A DNA stretch of 64,000 bases. Origin: Salvia splendens. Lineage: Eukaryota > Streptophyta > Magnoliopsida > Lamiales > Lamiaceae. Of this stretch, positions 34,605-45,862 are shown piece by piece; the stretch's first letter is position 1; each line of letters starts with the position of its first letter. A model generated the notes under the pieces. It did not search any database and was not told where the DNA came from. It saw only the letters and a program-made list of their open reading frames with translations. The DNA lies in contig NC_056047.1 of NCBI RefSeq assembly GCF_004379255.2, forward strand, positions 25,248,293 to 25,312,292, given 5' to 3'. The position numbers and the translations under genes were made by a program.

Positions 34605-35267
34605 TCAAGTCTGTAGGCCGCCAATCTGTGGCTCCCTGGTGTCTTCGTCCCCCATCATATCCTCCTCTGGATCCTCATCGGGATCCTCCTCCTCTGAAGC
34701 CTCCTCCGGAGCCTCCTCCTCAGCTCCATCTTCGGTGCCACACTCCATGGGCTGGGACTCGTCGCTGGAATCTGACGTGTCTTCCACCTCTGCCCTACCC
34801 CTGCGACGGTCGGGGGCTTGGGACGACTGTCCCTCCTCGAATATCCCATCTACCACCTGCATAAGGGCCAATGGTGGCAGGCTACGGAAACGCTCGCTAC
34901 CTGGGGCCTGCGTGGCTGGCGGAGGCCCATTCCCGAAGTGGAAACATCCGGCCGAGACCGCACTCAAAAAGCCCGGCATGTCTCCTGTCGGCTCATAGGT
35001 AGGAGGTTGTGATGAGGTGTACAACTGTGTTGTGGCCGCCATCCACCCTCGCCACTCCGGTAGGAATAGCTCCACGAGTCTGACTATGCCTTCGTAGGGT
35101 TTCACCCCATGCCGATTCGCCTCATCCCAAAGCTTGCCATAATGGGCGACAAACTCGGCGAGAGTATCCCCATGACAGCGCCGGTACGTCCTGTAGTAAC
35201 GCACGACTGCATCGGGATCAGCTCCTGTCCGGAGTGGGCGTCGGTGGGTATAGTGCTGTCGAACCAT
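34605..35267 (-). CDS. gypsy-3 extra ORF upstream of gag (unknown, acidic tail)
   Basis: 220 codons on the minus strand, open from MVRQHYTHRRPLRTGADPD to a TGA that overlaps the TCAAG duplication. Residues 15-75 look folded, with many aromatic and charged residues (VVRYYRTYRRCHGDTLAEF, HYGKLWDEANRHGVKPYEG). This has some flavour of a retrotransposon capsid, but I recognise no family. The last third is strongly acidic (EEEAPEEASEEEDPDEDPEED). It lies between the primer site and the true gag, where chromoviruses normally carry nothing. It is fully open, unlike the element's gag and pol. Possible roles (second capsid, chromatin or RNA binding) are guesses. Confidence 0.5.
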   Translation of the reverse strand: MVRQHYTHRRPLRTGADPDAVVRYYRTYRRCHGDTLAEFVAHYGKLWDEANRHGVKPYEGIVRLVELFLPEWRGWMAATTQLYTSSQPPTYEPTGDMPGFLSAVSAGCFHFGNGPPPATQAPGSERFRSLPPLALMQVVDGIFEEGQSSQAPDRRRGRAEVEDTSDSSDESQPMECGTEDGAEEEAPEEASEEEDPDEDPEEDMMGDEDTREPQIGGLQT

Positions 35268-36090
35268 CTCTACATGAAAAGAACAAAGCTCTCAAGTATG
35301 GCTCGTGACTGAATGTACATATATATATATATGAAAAGCTGTATAAAAGATGGTATGAACTGATTCGCTGTCTCTCGAAGAGGTCATACTAGGTCTGTCT
35401 GTGGCTATATCTCATAACCGTCTGGTATACATATATATATACACGTACTATCTGTGTGTTCTAAGGAATGGACTTCCTTTCCTTGCTGTCTATAGGTAGT
35501 ACAACTGTACTTTCTGGTTCGTTGTTGCTTTCTCGTAATTCCGTGGGATTAGAAGCTCTCCCGAACTGATGGGTGTCAATTGGTTTCATCGCCCTGGAAG
35601 GCGGTAACAAATTCTCATTATACTAGCACTTGGCAGCATATGTCTCACCTACGGTACTTTTCTAAAGCACTCTAGGTTCACATACATAGTCCACATGACA
35701 TCTATACATTCATGTCAAGCTCTTTGAACATAAATCACAGATACATTAAGCATATCTCATGCAAAGTATCAGCTATCACGTTGCATCTTGCAACATTTTT
35801 TAAATAAACATTTCCGTTCCCAAAAGGGCTGTGAAAATATTTTTTTTTTCTTTTTTTTTCTGAAAATCTAGAAAATTTTATTTTCCTTCTCAAAACGGAA
35901 AAATATTTTCTTTCTTTAAAATTCTCTTTTCTGGACGAGCGGGCGTCGACCCCTGTTTCTGGTGCAGTTGATCGTGTCGAGCTGAGGTGTTGGGATCTTG
36001 TACTGATCATTATGTTCACTTCCTAGCCTAGTACTACTGTTTTGGACTGAGGCATAGAAGGAAGGTTCTTGAGTCAGAGCGAAAGAAAGG
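35268..36090 (-). other. gypsy-3 leader between primer site and extra ORF
   Basis: About 820 bp without a gene. It has short AT dinucleotide runs (35318-35331, 35432-35442) and a T-rich block (35840-35862). No promoter or structure was assigned. Confidence 0.5.
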
Positions 36091-36103
36091 TGCTCTGATA
36101 CCA
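36091..36103 (-). other. gypsy-3 primer-binding site (initiator tRNA-Met)
   Basis: Minus strand TGGTATCAGAGCA, a few bases from the LTR end GGTCGTGACA; complementary to initiator tRNA-Met 3' end. Confidence 0.92.
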
Positions 36104-36106
36104 CTC

Positions 36107-39100
36107 TGTCACGACCACAACTCTCTATTCAAAGAAAGTGCATCTACTTCGCGACTAAAACATACTGAACTATCTCAACTCATCATGAATATATAACTTA
36201 ATTCAAGGAAACATTGTCTGAAATGGGATAGAGGTACAACCATACTAAATCAGAATGAAATACGGGACATTGTCTTTACTAAAGCAAGTCCAAGTTTACG
36301 CAACGGAAGAGTTCCAAGACAGATATAATATGTATGAAGACATACTACACCAGCTATCCTTCTACTTATTTAGTCTTCTGTCCCAACACCTCCTCTGCCT
36401 CGACTGATCAACCTGCACATTAAGGAAAACAATATGCAGAGCTGAGTACTTGATATACTCAGTGGGCTTATGCCGAAAACTATTTTCTTTTAGTTGTCAG
36501 CCAAGCTGAGTTAACGCGGTGTTTTTTCTGAAAAATAAGTCCCGGTCACTAAAATCTATTATTTCTTTCTGAAAATAGACTGCAGTCTTTTAAACTTCTG
36601 ATGATATACCATATCTCAATGCGTGAATCGGGAATATGGCCACATTCAACGATCACTGGGCCGGCCAACCTGGCGCTAGCTTACGACCCCTGGACCGGCC
36701 AACCTGGCGCTAGCTCACGGTCCTTATGTGTACACTAGTCCGAGTAATATTTACTGACCTACTAGGACCAGAATTCGATTTAATTTGTTGGCATAGCCAA
36801 CAGATAGGCAATCATAAAACAAAACATGGCATGACAACTCATTCAACTAATCATGTTTTCACATAAAACACGCTTTAAAAGAAAGAAGAGAAAGCCCACA
36901 TCAATTGCTTAAACTCTTGCAAAACGGGTGCTTTCCTATCCTGGGATTACTCGTCGAGCGACGACGTTCCTTTACAAAATTTAATATACTTAAATTAGGC
37001 TTTAAATAATTACTTGTCTTGCATGAATGCATTCCTAAGCGTGTGCTCTTTATTTTATTTTCTTCTTTCTAAAATTTAGAAATCTGAATTCCCTTATTAA
37101 ATTGGGGATTTAATCTATTCGTAAACTGGCCGAACTGTGCGGGTATACTGAATTCCCGGATTATCTTGAGTATTTGGAAATACTTTATGTGGGCAAAGAG
37201 ATTCTCATCCATTTATTCATTGGGTACTATTTCCACACGGTTTAAGAATTTTCCTTTCTTCCGTGGCTAAAGAGATTAATTCCAGTATACTTTGAATTAA
37301 TCTAAGGTAATGACTTCAATTAAATTCTAGGCCCAGTTAGAGATTTATTTAATCTGGCCCAGAACATTTATTTCTTAGGCTCTTTCGGCCCAGACTATTT
37401 TATTCCCTTAGGCCCAATTTCTTCATGGAGTTATTGCCCTAAATCCCCTGGCCTGTTTTAAATTAAAGCCAAAATGGAACAAGAAATGGTAAAAGGCCCA
37501 TGTCTTGAGGGTATACTCCCTCTCCACCGGCCAATTCTCTCTCTCATTTCTCTCCTACATTCCACATTTTCCCCCAAATTCGAAAACCCTAGCTCCCTCA
37601 ATCTCCCTCTCTCTTCGTCGACATCACAGCCCATCACCACCGCCTCTATCTCCTGCGAGGGGCGATCGGTCTCAAGTAGATTTCTCTCCTTCTCTCGGCG
37701 GCATCACTGCTGCCGCGATACTAAATCGCCACCGCCTCTGCACCGGATTCGGCGAGTCGCTGCCACTGCATGTTCGCGGTGGTGGAGACGATGATCGTGC
37801 CTCCATTGTCGCTTCTCAGATCGGGGAGTCTTTTGCCTCCAGTGCTGCCGCGTTGCGGGCCCGTTTGCCGGCTCACGATTCACCACTATGGGGTTCATCA
37901 CGGTCGAACAGCAACATTGAGTGAGTGCCTCGTTGTCACTGCTCTGCCGTCTCCCTCCGCCGTGCGTGGTGCTTCCCGTCGGGTCGCCGCCGTCTCGCAG
38001 TCGGTGCCACCATTCTCTGACGGAAAAAACCCTTAGCTAAGTCTTCTCCTTAGCTTTTCTAATTAAGTCTCTTGGCAACGTTACTAAATTTTCAAGAGCT
38101 AAGTCCATGATAAATTGTGATTTTAGCATTTTCCTTTGGACTTGCTGTTAGAATAAATTCCTAATTGGAGGATCTGATTTGAGTAGAAAATTCAGGACTT
38201 AGCTGAGCCACCACTGTTGTGAAAGTGGAACCTAGCATGCTCTTGTTACTGTTATTCTTTGGGTGAAAGCCTTAGTATGAGCATGCTTCCTAAGGTTTCT
38301 ATGTTGGGTTTTTACTATGTGATGACATGAGATGCCAACTAGTCTCGAGAGTGAAAGAGGTTACCTTCACTGCTACTGTTATGTTGCTCTCTGCTCTCTG
38401 CTCTTAGCTGCAACCTCCCTCACTTCCCCCTCGGTGAAGTTTGCTGACTGAGTATGTAGTAGTATGTAAAATGGGGCTGAGGAGGGGGTGTTGTGATATA
38501 TAAATAGGAGCATGTGTAACTGAAAGCTGCGAGTCTTGCTGCTTTGGCTGTGGAAAAGGACTCCACAGGCTGTGCAACTGGCTACTCCATCCGTAGCTCT
38601 GCAGAGCATGTACTCTGAGTCCCTGATTTCCCCTCTAACTGATTTTGGTGGTTTGTGGAGAGTACTCGTGAATTCATAGGAGTTTTACAACTTCTTTTGT
38701 TGCCATATTGCAGGCTCTCTCAGTCCTTAACTGCTGCTATGTACTTACTACAGTCTGTGTGCCCTTTTTGCAGGTAGAGCTGGAGTGAGGGTGGTTAGAA
38801 ATGGGGTGCAGATGCTGCGATTCTCTTTGCGATTTGCTGCACTCGGTGCTCAGGCAAATGGCAGCCTGCCATCTTTCTCCTTTAAGCAAGTTTGGTCTCC
38901 AAACCTTAAAGTAGGTTTCCCTCTTAACCTTGCTTGTTTTGCCTATAAATTTTCTTATTATCCTATGCCCTTTTTCTTGTTCATTTTGTGGGTGACTGGC
39001 AGGTATGAGGGCTAATCTATATAAGTGTTGGCAGCGTCTATGGCTAGCTGCCGAGGCTGTGTTCCTCGATGACTCGCCTCTTCGGGCTTTCTGGGATCTG

Positions 39101-39373
39101 GGCCGAGACGGCCTAGTGTTGAAGTCCAACGTAGTTGTTAGGGATTAATAGCTTAAATGTAATAGTGTAGCTCGAATTTTATTTTCATTTTTTATGTAGA
39201 CAAGTCTCTGAAATCTTCAATATTTATTCATTTCAAGCATTTGTAAATTATTTGCTTGAAATTCTCTAGATTGTTATTTCTTTTACTCGAGAAATAAACA
39301 ATACTCTTTCACTCTTAAAAACATTCTTACATTTATTTCATAATTCTCGAGGAATTAGATCTCAGCTATTATA
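36107..39373 (-). repeat. gypsy-3 5' LTR (right copy)
   Basis: 3267 bp from TGTCACGACC to CTATTATA (last bases mutated from TTACA). Keeps the block near 37925-37965 that the left copy lacks, and has a single copy of the segment duplicated at left. The double stem-loop lies at 36412-36463. As at left, the plus strand 37470-39100 resembles a gene leader (CT-rich run, AAACCCTAG near 37583, TATATAAATAG near 38496), antisense to the element. Confidence 0.92.
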
Positions 39374-39485
39374 AAAAAATTCCACAACCTTTTTCTTTCT
39401 CAAAAATACACGCCTACTTTCCCTTTTTTTTTTCTCTCCACAATTTTTAATTGTTTTATTTAAGTGGGGGAAATAAATCCTTAAA

Positions 39486-39494
39486 TATAAATAG
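39486..39494 (+). promoter_or_regulatory. TATA box and CT-rich leader in gypsy-1 3' LTR
   Basis: TATAAATAG in the sense direction, followed after about 20 bp by CCTAACCCTAATCCCTCCC and a long pyrimidine leader, the common layout of plant promoters. A likely transcription start lies near 39520. In this 3' LTR it would read outward, toward the DNA-element cluster on the right. Confidence 0.6.
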
Positions 39495-41109
39495 AAAAAA
39501 AAACCTAACCCTAATCCCTCCCACAATTCACACGCCTCCCTCACTCTCTCCCTCTCATCCCACACGTCTCCCTCCCCCTCCTCCCTCTCAATCAATCCTT
39601 CACAAGTTCTTCGTTCTTGCTTCGTTTTGGAGTTGGAAACTCAAGATCCATTGAAGAATCGAACCACTTGTTATTTCCTACCGATTGTTTTCAAGAGAAA
39701 GCTATAATTTTTGATCCACCTTTCCCATTCTTATCATTGAATCCATGATTCTAGAACCCCTCATGCATATAGTGAGTGGAGAATTGTAAATCTAAGAATT
39801 AATTAGCTGGGAAGGATGGTTGCACAAGAATATGTGTGTGTGTGTGTGTGCGCGCGTATGTACATGTGTGTGTAAGTGTGTGGATGAATCGTTTGTGAAT
39901 GTTATGTGTGAAAAGGAAAGCATGGTTGTAATCTCGTTTTTGAAGCATGAATATGTGTGGAAGTATGAATATGTATGTGTGAATGTATGATAGACGAACT
40001 AGGGTTTGTGAATGTTGAGCATGAAAACTGTTGTGTTCAGACAGTAGGTTCCGACGAGTTTTTGACCAATCAAACGATCTTATTTTGACACGAATTTTAA
40101 CTGGATGAAGTTTTAGAAGTCTTCTGTGTTGTGCCAAAATTTCAGCTTCTTTTGATGACGGATGAATTTATAATAAATTTTTCAATCGAACTGCGTAGTA
40201 TTGCCAGAATTGTGTGTTCCGTCCAGTGAGTTTTGTTTTTGTTTTGACCGATCAAAAGACATGATTTTGGGGTGAAATTTTAACTGAATAAACCTTTATG
40301 TGTCTACTGTGTGGTGACCAAATTTTAGGGTCATATGAGGTCGGATGGAATTTTAATGATTTTTACAAAAAAGACTGCGTTGTTCTGCCAGATTCTGGTT
40401 TTGTTGAAATGAGCTTTGTTGACAAGTTTTGAGTGAATTACATGATACATGTGTGAATAAGGAACGTATCCTATGATGTGGTTATGTGTTGCACGTAGTT
40501 GAAACGAACGATAGGGCATGCATGATAAATGTATTGATGGAAAATTTGATTGTGTTATGGTGTTGACAAGGGTTGTTGTGCGTACGTGGGTACGAAGAGC
40601 AAGGGGTGCACTAAAGTTGTGAATTGTGTGTATAAGCAAGCGAGGTGGACCTTCTTTTACTAAACTCTTTTACTTTTTCAAAAGTATGATTACGGAGTTA
40701 TAAGGGTGGTTTAAAGTGTTATGTTATGCCATGATTGTTTTGATGTTGAGATTGTTGTCTGATGCCTAGTTCGTTTGAGCTTGCTCCGTTAGGCTATAGG
40801 GCTATGTGTGAAACGAATTCGGGTCTGAGTAGAGCCACAAACCCTATCAGGTTGTGTACACCGGTGGGATCGGGAGCCGTCCTTGCTAGTCAGCCGGTCT
40901 CGTAGGCGAATAGTGTGGCCACACTTTCGTCGCACTGTGGAAAGATGATGTGATTGTTGGATTGTTGAGAAAGTGGGGAGATTGATTGTCTGGCCAGACT
41001 ATGAAACTGTTTTTGTGATACTCGATGATATTTCTTTTCTAAACGTAAAACTCGAGTTCACTATGGTATAGATGACATAACTTTTATCAAATGTTTTCGG
41101 CATGAGCCC

Positions 41110-41158
41110 GCTGAGTATATTAAGTACTCAGCCCTGCATTTCTTTTAAAATGTGCAGG
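41110..41158 (+). other. Conserved double stem-loop in gypsy-1 3' LTR
   Basis: GCTGAGTA (41110-41117) pairs perfectly with TACTCAGC (41125-41132) around a 7-base loop. Directly after it CCTGCA (41133-41138) pairs with TGCAGG (41153-41158). Same pair, spacing and position as in gypsy-3 although the LTRs otherwise differ. Confidence 0.75.
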
Positions 41159-41533
41159 TTGAGCAGTGATGTTGTGGCGGATGTTGAGTTGAGCCTTAGG
41201 AATTCCCGGATGCGTCGTGTCTTCATACATGGGCGTCGTCCTATGACTCTCCCTAGATACTTGTTTTCCGCTGCCTTGTTTGAAAGTATTTTCTAAAAGT
41301 TTTCTGCATTACTCTATACAGTTCGATGCCATTAAGTACCTTGAGACATTTACCCGCTGCTTAACTATTTGATAGACTAAAATAATTCTTTTGGAAGTTA
41401 ATTGAGTTTCATATTAAATATCGTCATTTATTGTTGTCTTTTATTGCTTCCCCCATTTCTTCTCCGCTTCTTAGTTCCTCTCCTAGTCACGAGTTCCCCG
41501 TCTTTACTATCCTTAGTAAGGGCGGTCGTGACA

Positions 41534-43007
41534 ATTTGATACTGCATTATTACCTTATAAATATACATTGTTTCAAACCAGATCAGTAACTTTACTCCTA
41601 CTATCAGTGTATATTTTTTATGGGAAATGATGTATACACTTTAGTACGTGAATAGCTTCTGCTGATATTACGTTGTTGTGATACATCATGTTTGGAAATT
41701 AGTATACATTACTCATGGTAGCTTATCTGTACATCATTAGTTACTACGAGTACATTCTTCTTTGATAAATGTACATTATTGTTTCTGTGTAGTATTTTGA
41801 TTAAAAAACTACATTTAGGGGTTGTATTTGTAAATTATTTCAGTAGGAAACAATGCTACATTATTTATGCATACTTGTACATGACTTTAAAACATCATTT
41901 AGATAGATTAGTACATCAATTGATGCTAATTTTATGCATCACGTTCTATTACATCATGTAGCTAGATCTGTACATCATGTTCTATTACATTATTTAGTCA
42001 TAGATGTGCATTAACTGATATTGCATTGTATGTGTTTCTGAGTAGGTTCAACGAGTGCAAGAATCGATTCGAGGATGACTTTAACAATGATATGCTCATT
42101 GCATTAACGCAACGACAAGCTTTAAAGATGTTCAAAGATTTGCTACATTATTATTGTGTTGTAGATTACTAGATTATAATGTGCGCAAATTGTATTTTAA
42201 TGTAAACTATAATTTGTTTGATGAGGGGCATAAGTTATATCTATTCCCCAAGGGTTTAATAGTCCATGAGGTTAGGGTGTAATACCAACCTAGTAGCACA
42301 ACGTTCACTAAGGGCAAGGAGTTAGAGCCGTTCTTATATGATTCAATTATTTATTATTTTGTGTAGTAGTTTCTATTGTATTCTTACACTTATTAGGTTA
42401 CATTATTCAGGTTAATTGTTACATTATTTGCTACTAATGTACTTTACATTTAAACCATAAGTATGTACATTATCAAAATGACTGAAAACAAATTGACGAA
42501 AAATATACATTAAACTACTACATTCGTACATTATTCACTGTTAGACATATACATTATAATACTATATTCGTACATTATTTCCTGTATAAAATCCAAAACA
42601 CACATTAGAAAGTGAAATTTTATGCATGTGGTGGTACTATACCTTAGCCCCATGGATTGTTAAACCCTAGGGGAATGATACAAACTCCCTACCCTTGATG
42701 ATGGTTTCAATTTGTGAGTCGGTACTACAACCTAGCCCCATGGATTGTTAAACCTAGAGGGTATGGATTCAAATCCCACCAAACAATATGTATCGTAGAT
42801 TGCTTGCCTATGTATTGTAGATTGCTTGCCTAGATTGACATTTTAACTATGGTGTCACCATAGTGCTTTGATTTCGTATCTCATATTGCTTGGAACCATA
42901 TATCGAATTGATTGTCTATGTATCACATATTGATTGCATATGTATTGCAGATTGCTTGTTACTTGTTGTCACGTTGTCACTTTAAGAGTGGTGTCACCCT
43001 AACGCAC

Positions 43008-43010
<3 letters not shown>
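41534..43010 (+). mobile_element. Right part of a (TA)n-bordered DNA element, left part lost or outside window
   Basis: AT-rich DNA dense in TACATTA/TGTACATT words. The right end, GTGTCACCCTAACGCACCCC, abuts (TA)n at 43011 and read inward (GGGGTGCGTTAGGGTGACAC) resembles the family A end GGGGTGCATTATAATGATAA. No matching left end follows the gypsy-1 LTR at 41533, so gypsy-1 probably inserted inside this element. An exon-like stretch at 42048-42173 (FNECKNRFEDDFNNDMLIAL) is bordered by an AG acceptor but not recognised. Two modules with TAGCCCCATGGATTGTTAAA (42650, 42735) belong to the repeat also found at 48.9-57.4 kb. Confidence 0.5.

Positions 43011-43074
<64 letters not shown>
43011..43074. 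repeat. (TA)n microsatellite, 32 units
   Basis: Uninterrupted TA repeat shared by the ends of two neighbouring elements. Tract lengths in genome assemblies are unreliable. Confidence 0.95.
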
Positions 43075-43077
<3 letters not shown>

Positions 43078-44928
43078 TCGTGATCATATGATAACCCCTA
43101 AATATCGTAATAACCCTATAACCAAATATGGACCACACATATTTCTAATCATGCGGTTGAGATTCAAAATTAGATTTACTTCATAAAAAAAGCGCGGGGG
43201 TAAAACTGTCATTTCTCATATTTAATTTCTGAATTTTGTCAAATATCACGTAAAATGATAAAGTGATAGGTTTATTGCATAGAATGATAGTTTTGATATT
43301 CAAACTTAGATTTACTTCATAAAAAAAAGTGCGGGGGTAAAACTGTCATTTCCTTCATTTAATTTCTGAATTTCGCCAAATATCACGTAAAATGATAAAA
43401 TGATAAAATGATAAGTTTATTGCATAGAATGATAGTTTTGCCGGATAGAATGATACTCTGAGTTGATAAAATGATACTTTTGACTGACTGATAAAATGAT
43501 AGGTTTATTGCATAGAATGCTAGTTTTGCCGGATAGAATGATACTCTGAGTTGATAAAATGATACTTTTGACTGACTGATAAAATGATAAAATGATAGGT
43601 TTATTGCATAGAATGATAGTTTTGCCGGATAGAATGATACTCTGAGTTGATAAAATGATACTTTTGACTGACTGATAAAATGATAAAAATGATAGGTTTA
43701 TTGCATAGAATAATAGTTTTGCTGGATAGAATGATACTCTGAGTTGATAAAATGATACTTTTAGCTTATAAATGTTAGGTTTACTGCATAAAATGATAGT
43801 TTTGCCGGATAGAATGATACTTTCAGCCGATAGAATGATAGTTTTGCCGAGTAGAATGATACTTTCAGCCGATAGAATGATAGGTATTTTTGGTGTATAA
43901 AATGACATTTTTGTTTAATAAAATGATACTTTTACCTGATAAAATGATAATCTAAGCGGATAAAATTATAGAAACCTTATAAAAATGATAGTTTTTCCGG
44001 ATAGAATGATACTCTGAGTTGATAAAATGATACTTTTAGCTTATAAATGTTAGGTTTACTGCATAAAATGATAGTTTTGTCGGATAGAATGATACTTTCA
44101 GCCGATAGAATGATAGTTTTGCCGGGTAGAATGATCATTTCAGCCGATAGAATGATAGGTATTTTTGGTGTATAAAATGACATTTTTGTTTAATAAAATG
44201 ATACTTTTACCTGATAAAATGATAATCTAAGCTGATAAAATGACAGTTACCTTATAAAAATGATACTCTGAGTTGATAAAATGATACGTTTACTGCTTTG
44301 TAGGTTTGTATATTATGTATTGTGCCGATTATATTAGGTTTATTGCATAGAATGATAGTTTTGCCGGATAGAATGATACTCTGAGTTGATAAAATGATAC
44401 TTTTGACTGACTGATAAAATGATAAAATGATATATGTTAGGTTTATTGCATAGAATGATAGTTTTGCCGGATAGAATGATACTCTGAGTTGATAAAATGG
44501 TACTTTTGACTGACTGATAAAATGATAAAATGATAGGTTTATTGCATAGAATGATAGTTTTGCCGGATAGAATGATACTTTGAGTTGATAAAATGATACT
44601 TTTGACTGACTGATAAAATGATAAAATGATATATTTTAGGTTTATTGCATAGAATGATAGTTTTTCCGGATAGAATGATACTCTGAGTTGATAAAATGAT
44701 ACTTTTGACTGACTGATAAAATGATAAAATGAGCGAAATTCAGAAATTAAATGAGCAAAATTTGGATACGTAAATTTTATCATGAGTGAAATGACATATT
44801 TACCCCCGCGCTTTTTTTTATGAAGTAAATCTATGTTTGAATCTAGACCACGTGATTTTAAAAATGTGTGGTCTAGATTTAGTTATAGTGTTATTACGGA
44901 AATTGGGGTTATCATTATAAAGCACTCC
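43075..44928. mobile_element. Family A TIR element between (TA)n tracts
   Basis: Left end GATCATATGATAACCCC..GTAATAACCCTATAACC and right end, read inward, AGTGCTTTATAATGATAACC..GTAATAACACTATAACT form long imperfect inverted ends. Inside the ends, both sides carry an AAGCGCGGGGGTAAA-type word. The interior (43390-44740) is almost only repeats of GATAAAATGATA and GATAGAATGATA units. The same ends, in the opposite orientation, bound 60577-62169. It has no coding capacity of its own; long ORFs on the minus strand are by-products of the repeat. Confidence 0.8.
43390..44740. repeat. GATAAAATGATA-type minisatellite in family A element
   Basis: Higher-order units of roughly 90-100 bp are built from GATAAAATGATA, GATAGAATGATA, TTTGCCGGATAGAATG and ACTCTGAGTTGATAAAATG words, with at least eight blocks. 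Its complement recurs in the relative at 61270-61740, so the array belongs to the element family. Confidence 0.85.
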
Positions 44929-44945
44929 TATATATATATATATAT

Positions 44946-45401
44946 GGTCCTGTAAGGTTAAAATTTTTTAGCTTAATTGAGAATTGAGATGCATTTTCAA
45001 CCACTCATCCACAACATTTTCGAAATGTCAATTGCAAGTAGATTATGTCAACTCGGGGGTATTATCGTCAATAGACTGCATATCAAATGTCAATAGCCTG
45101 CACATCAAATGTCAACAACTTATAGTTGACATTATATGTGTGTAGTTGACATGAATTGTATATGTAGTTGACAAAAAAATAAAATATTTTAAAAAAAATA
45201 AAAAAAAATCTAAAAATATTTAAAAAAAAATATTAATTGAATAAAATGTACCATGAAATTACCATTATACCCTTTTATAATTAATTAATCTAAAAATATT
45301 TTCCATGTGGCAAATTCTGGACCACTCATTTAATAAAAATGAGTGGCTAATAATGCATCTAAATTCTCAATTAGGCTAAAAAATCTCAATTGATCATAAC
45401 C
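44946..45401. mobile_element. Family B TIR element, 456 bp, between (TA)n tracts
   Basis: Left end TTTTTTAGCTTAATTGAGAA; right end read inward TTTTTTAGCCTAATTGAGAA, each followed by GATGCATT and CCACTCAT, so ends pair over about 60 bp. The interior has several GTTGACAT words and an A-rich block. Non-coding. Its left end matches the right end of the element finishing at 58249. Confidence 0.82.
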
Positions 45402-45679
45402 ATATATATATATATGGATGGGATAGTGATCAATGTATAACTAATCTTAAGTGTATAACTAGAGAACAAATCTCAGCCACACATCTTAATACTCCAAATT
45501 AATCTTATGGCTTAAATAATCTTGCAGATTTTTATAAAAAATAGTAATAGCCAAAGGGCATTTTTGGAATTCAATATCTCAAATGTATCAACGTGAATTG
45601 TCTTCTGCGCAATTTGTACAATCTGAATCTAAATTGTCTCCAGCCACCGCCACGACCGACCTCTCCGCCGCAGCCGAAC

Positions 45680-45862
45680 ATGCGCCGAGACGAGAGGGTG
45701 ATTGGGCGGTAGGTGGCGGGCGGTGCGTGCCCCTACTGCAGCGGAATGGTGCAGGCGTTGGACGTGCAGAGCAACTGGAGATTCTGCTTCGTGCCGCTCT
45801 TTTTCAAAACTAAGCGCAAACTCTACTGCTCCATGTGTATAAGGCGTTTAGTCCCCCTATAA
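45680..45862 (+). pseudogene. Captured zinc-ribbon protein fragment
   Basis: Frame from ATG 45680: MRRDERVIGR, a TAG, then ACPYCSGMVQALDVQ and RFCFVPLFFKTKRKLYCSMC, ending in RRLV. Two CxxC pairs (CPYC and CSMC) make a zinc ribbon like that of small, uncharacterised plant proteins with a CPYCGG..CFVPL pattern. The in-frame stop after ten codons and the lack of upstream regulatory text make it a gene fragment. It is GC-rich compared with the surrounding transposon, as expected for a captured exon. Parent gene not identified. Confidence 0.6.

Larger units (their letters stand above)
16152..39373 (-). mobile_element. gypsy-3: chromovirus with 3.26-kb LTRs and extra ORF before gag, hit by gypsy-4
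   Basis: Reads on the minus strand: 5' LTR 39373-36107, primer site, leader, an additional ORF, gag, protease, RT, RNase H, integrase with chromodomain, purine tract, 3' LTR 19415-16152. The two LTRs are 3264 and 3267 bp. A-runs flank both sides (16147-16151 and 39374-39378), consistent with an AAAAA duplication, though that word is weak evidence. Text on either side rejoins as one gypsy-1 LTR. In the first roughly 240 bp I count about eleven LTR mismatches by eye. Stops, frameshifts and a deletion in integrase make it defective. Confidence 0.92.
1..41533 (+). mobile_element. gypsy-1: outermost Ty3/gypsy chromovirus, 5' part outside window, twice interrupted
   Basis: This is the outermost retrotransposon of the nest. 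Its own sequence is 1-1516, 14735-16151 and 39374-41533; the rest is later insertions. The reading order is RT end, RNase H, integrase, chromodomain, purine tract, then a 3' LTR that starts TGTAGTACCCC at 15507 and ends GGTCGTGACA at 41533. The integrase text stops at 1516 and resumes at 14735 with the words that follow directly in related elements. The LTR text likewise stops at 16151 and resumes at 39374. The 5' LTR, gag and most of RT lie left of the window. Stops and frameshifts throughout pol show a non-autonomous fossil. The order of insertion is inferred from containment. Confidence 0.9.
39374..41533 (+). repeat. gypsy-1 3' LTR, part 2
   Basis: Resumes after the AAAAA duplication and ends GTAAGGGCGGTCGTGACA. 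It contains the core promoter at 39486, a CT-rich leader (39500-39600), a (GT)n run at 39832-39850, modules of the threefold repeat seen in gypsy-2, and the double stem-loop at 41110-41158. No gene. Confidence 0.9.

Noticed and set aside
43417..44783. Minus-strand ORFs rich in SIILSGKTIIL repeats
   Set aside because: Translation of the GATAAAATGATA-type minisatellite; low complexity and frame-independent.
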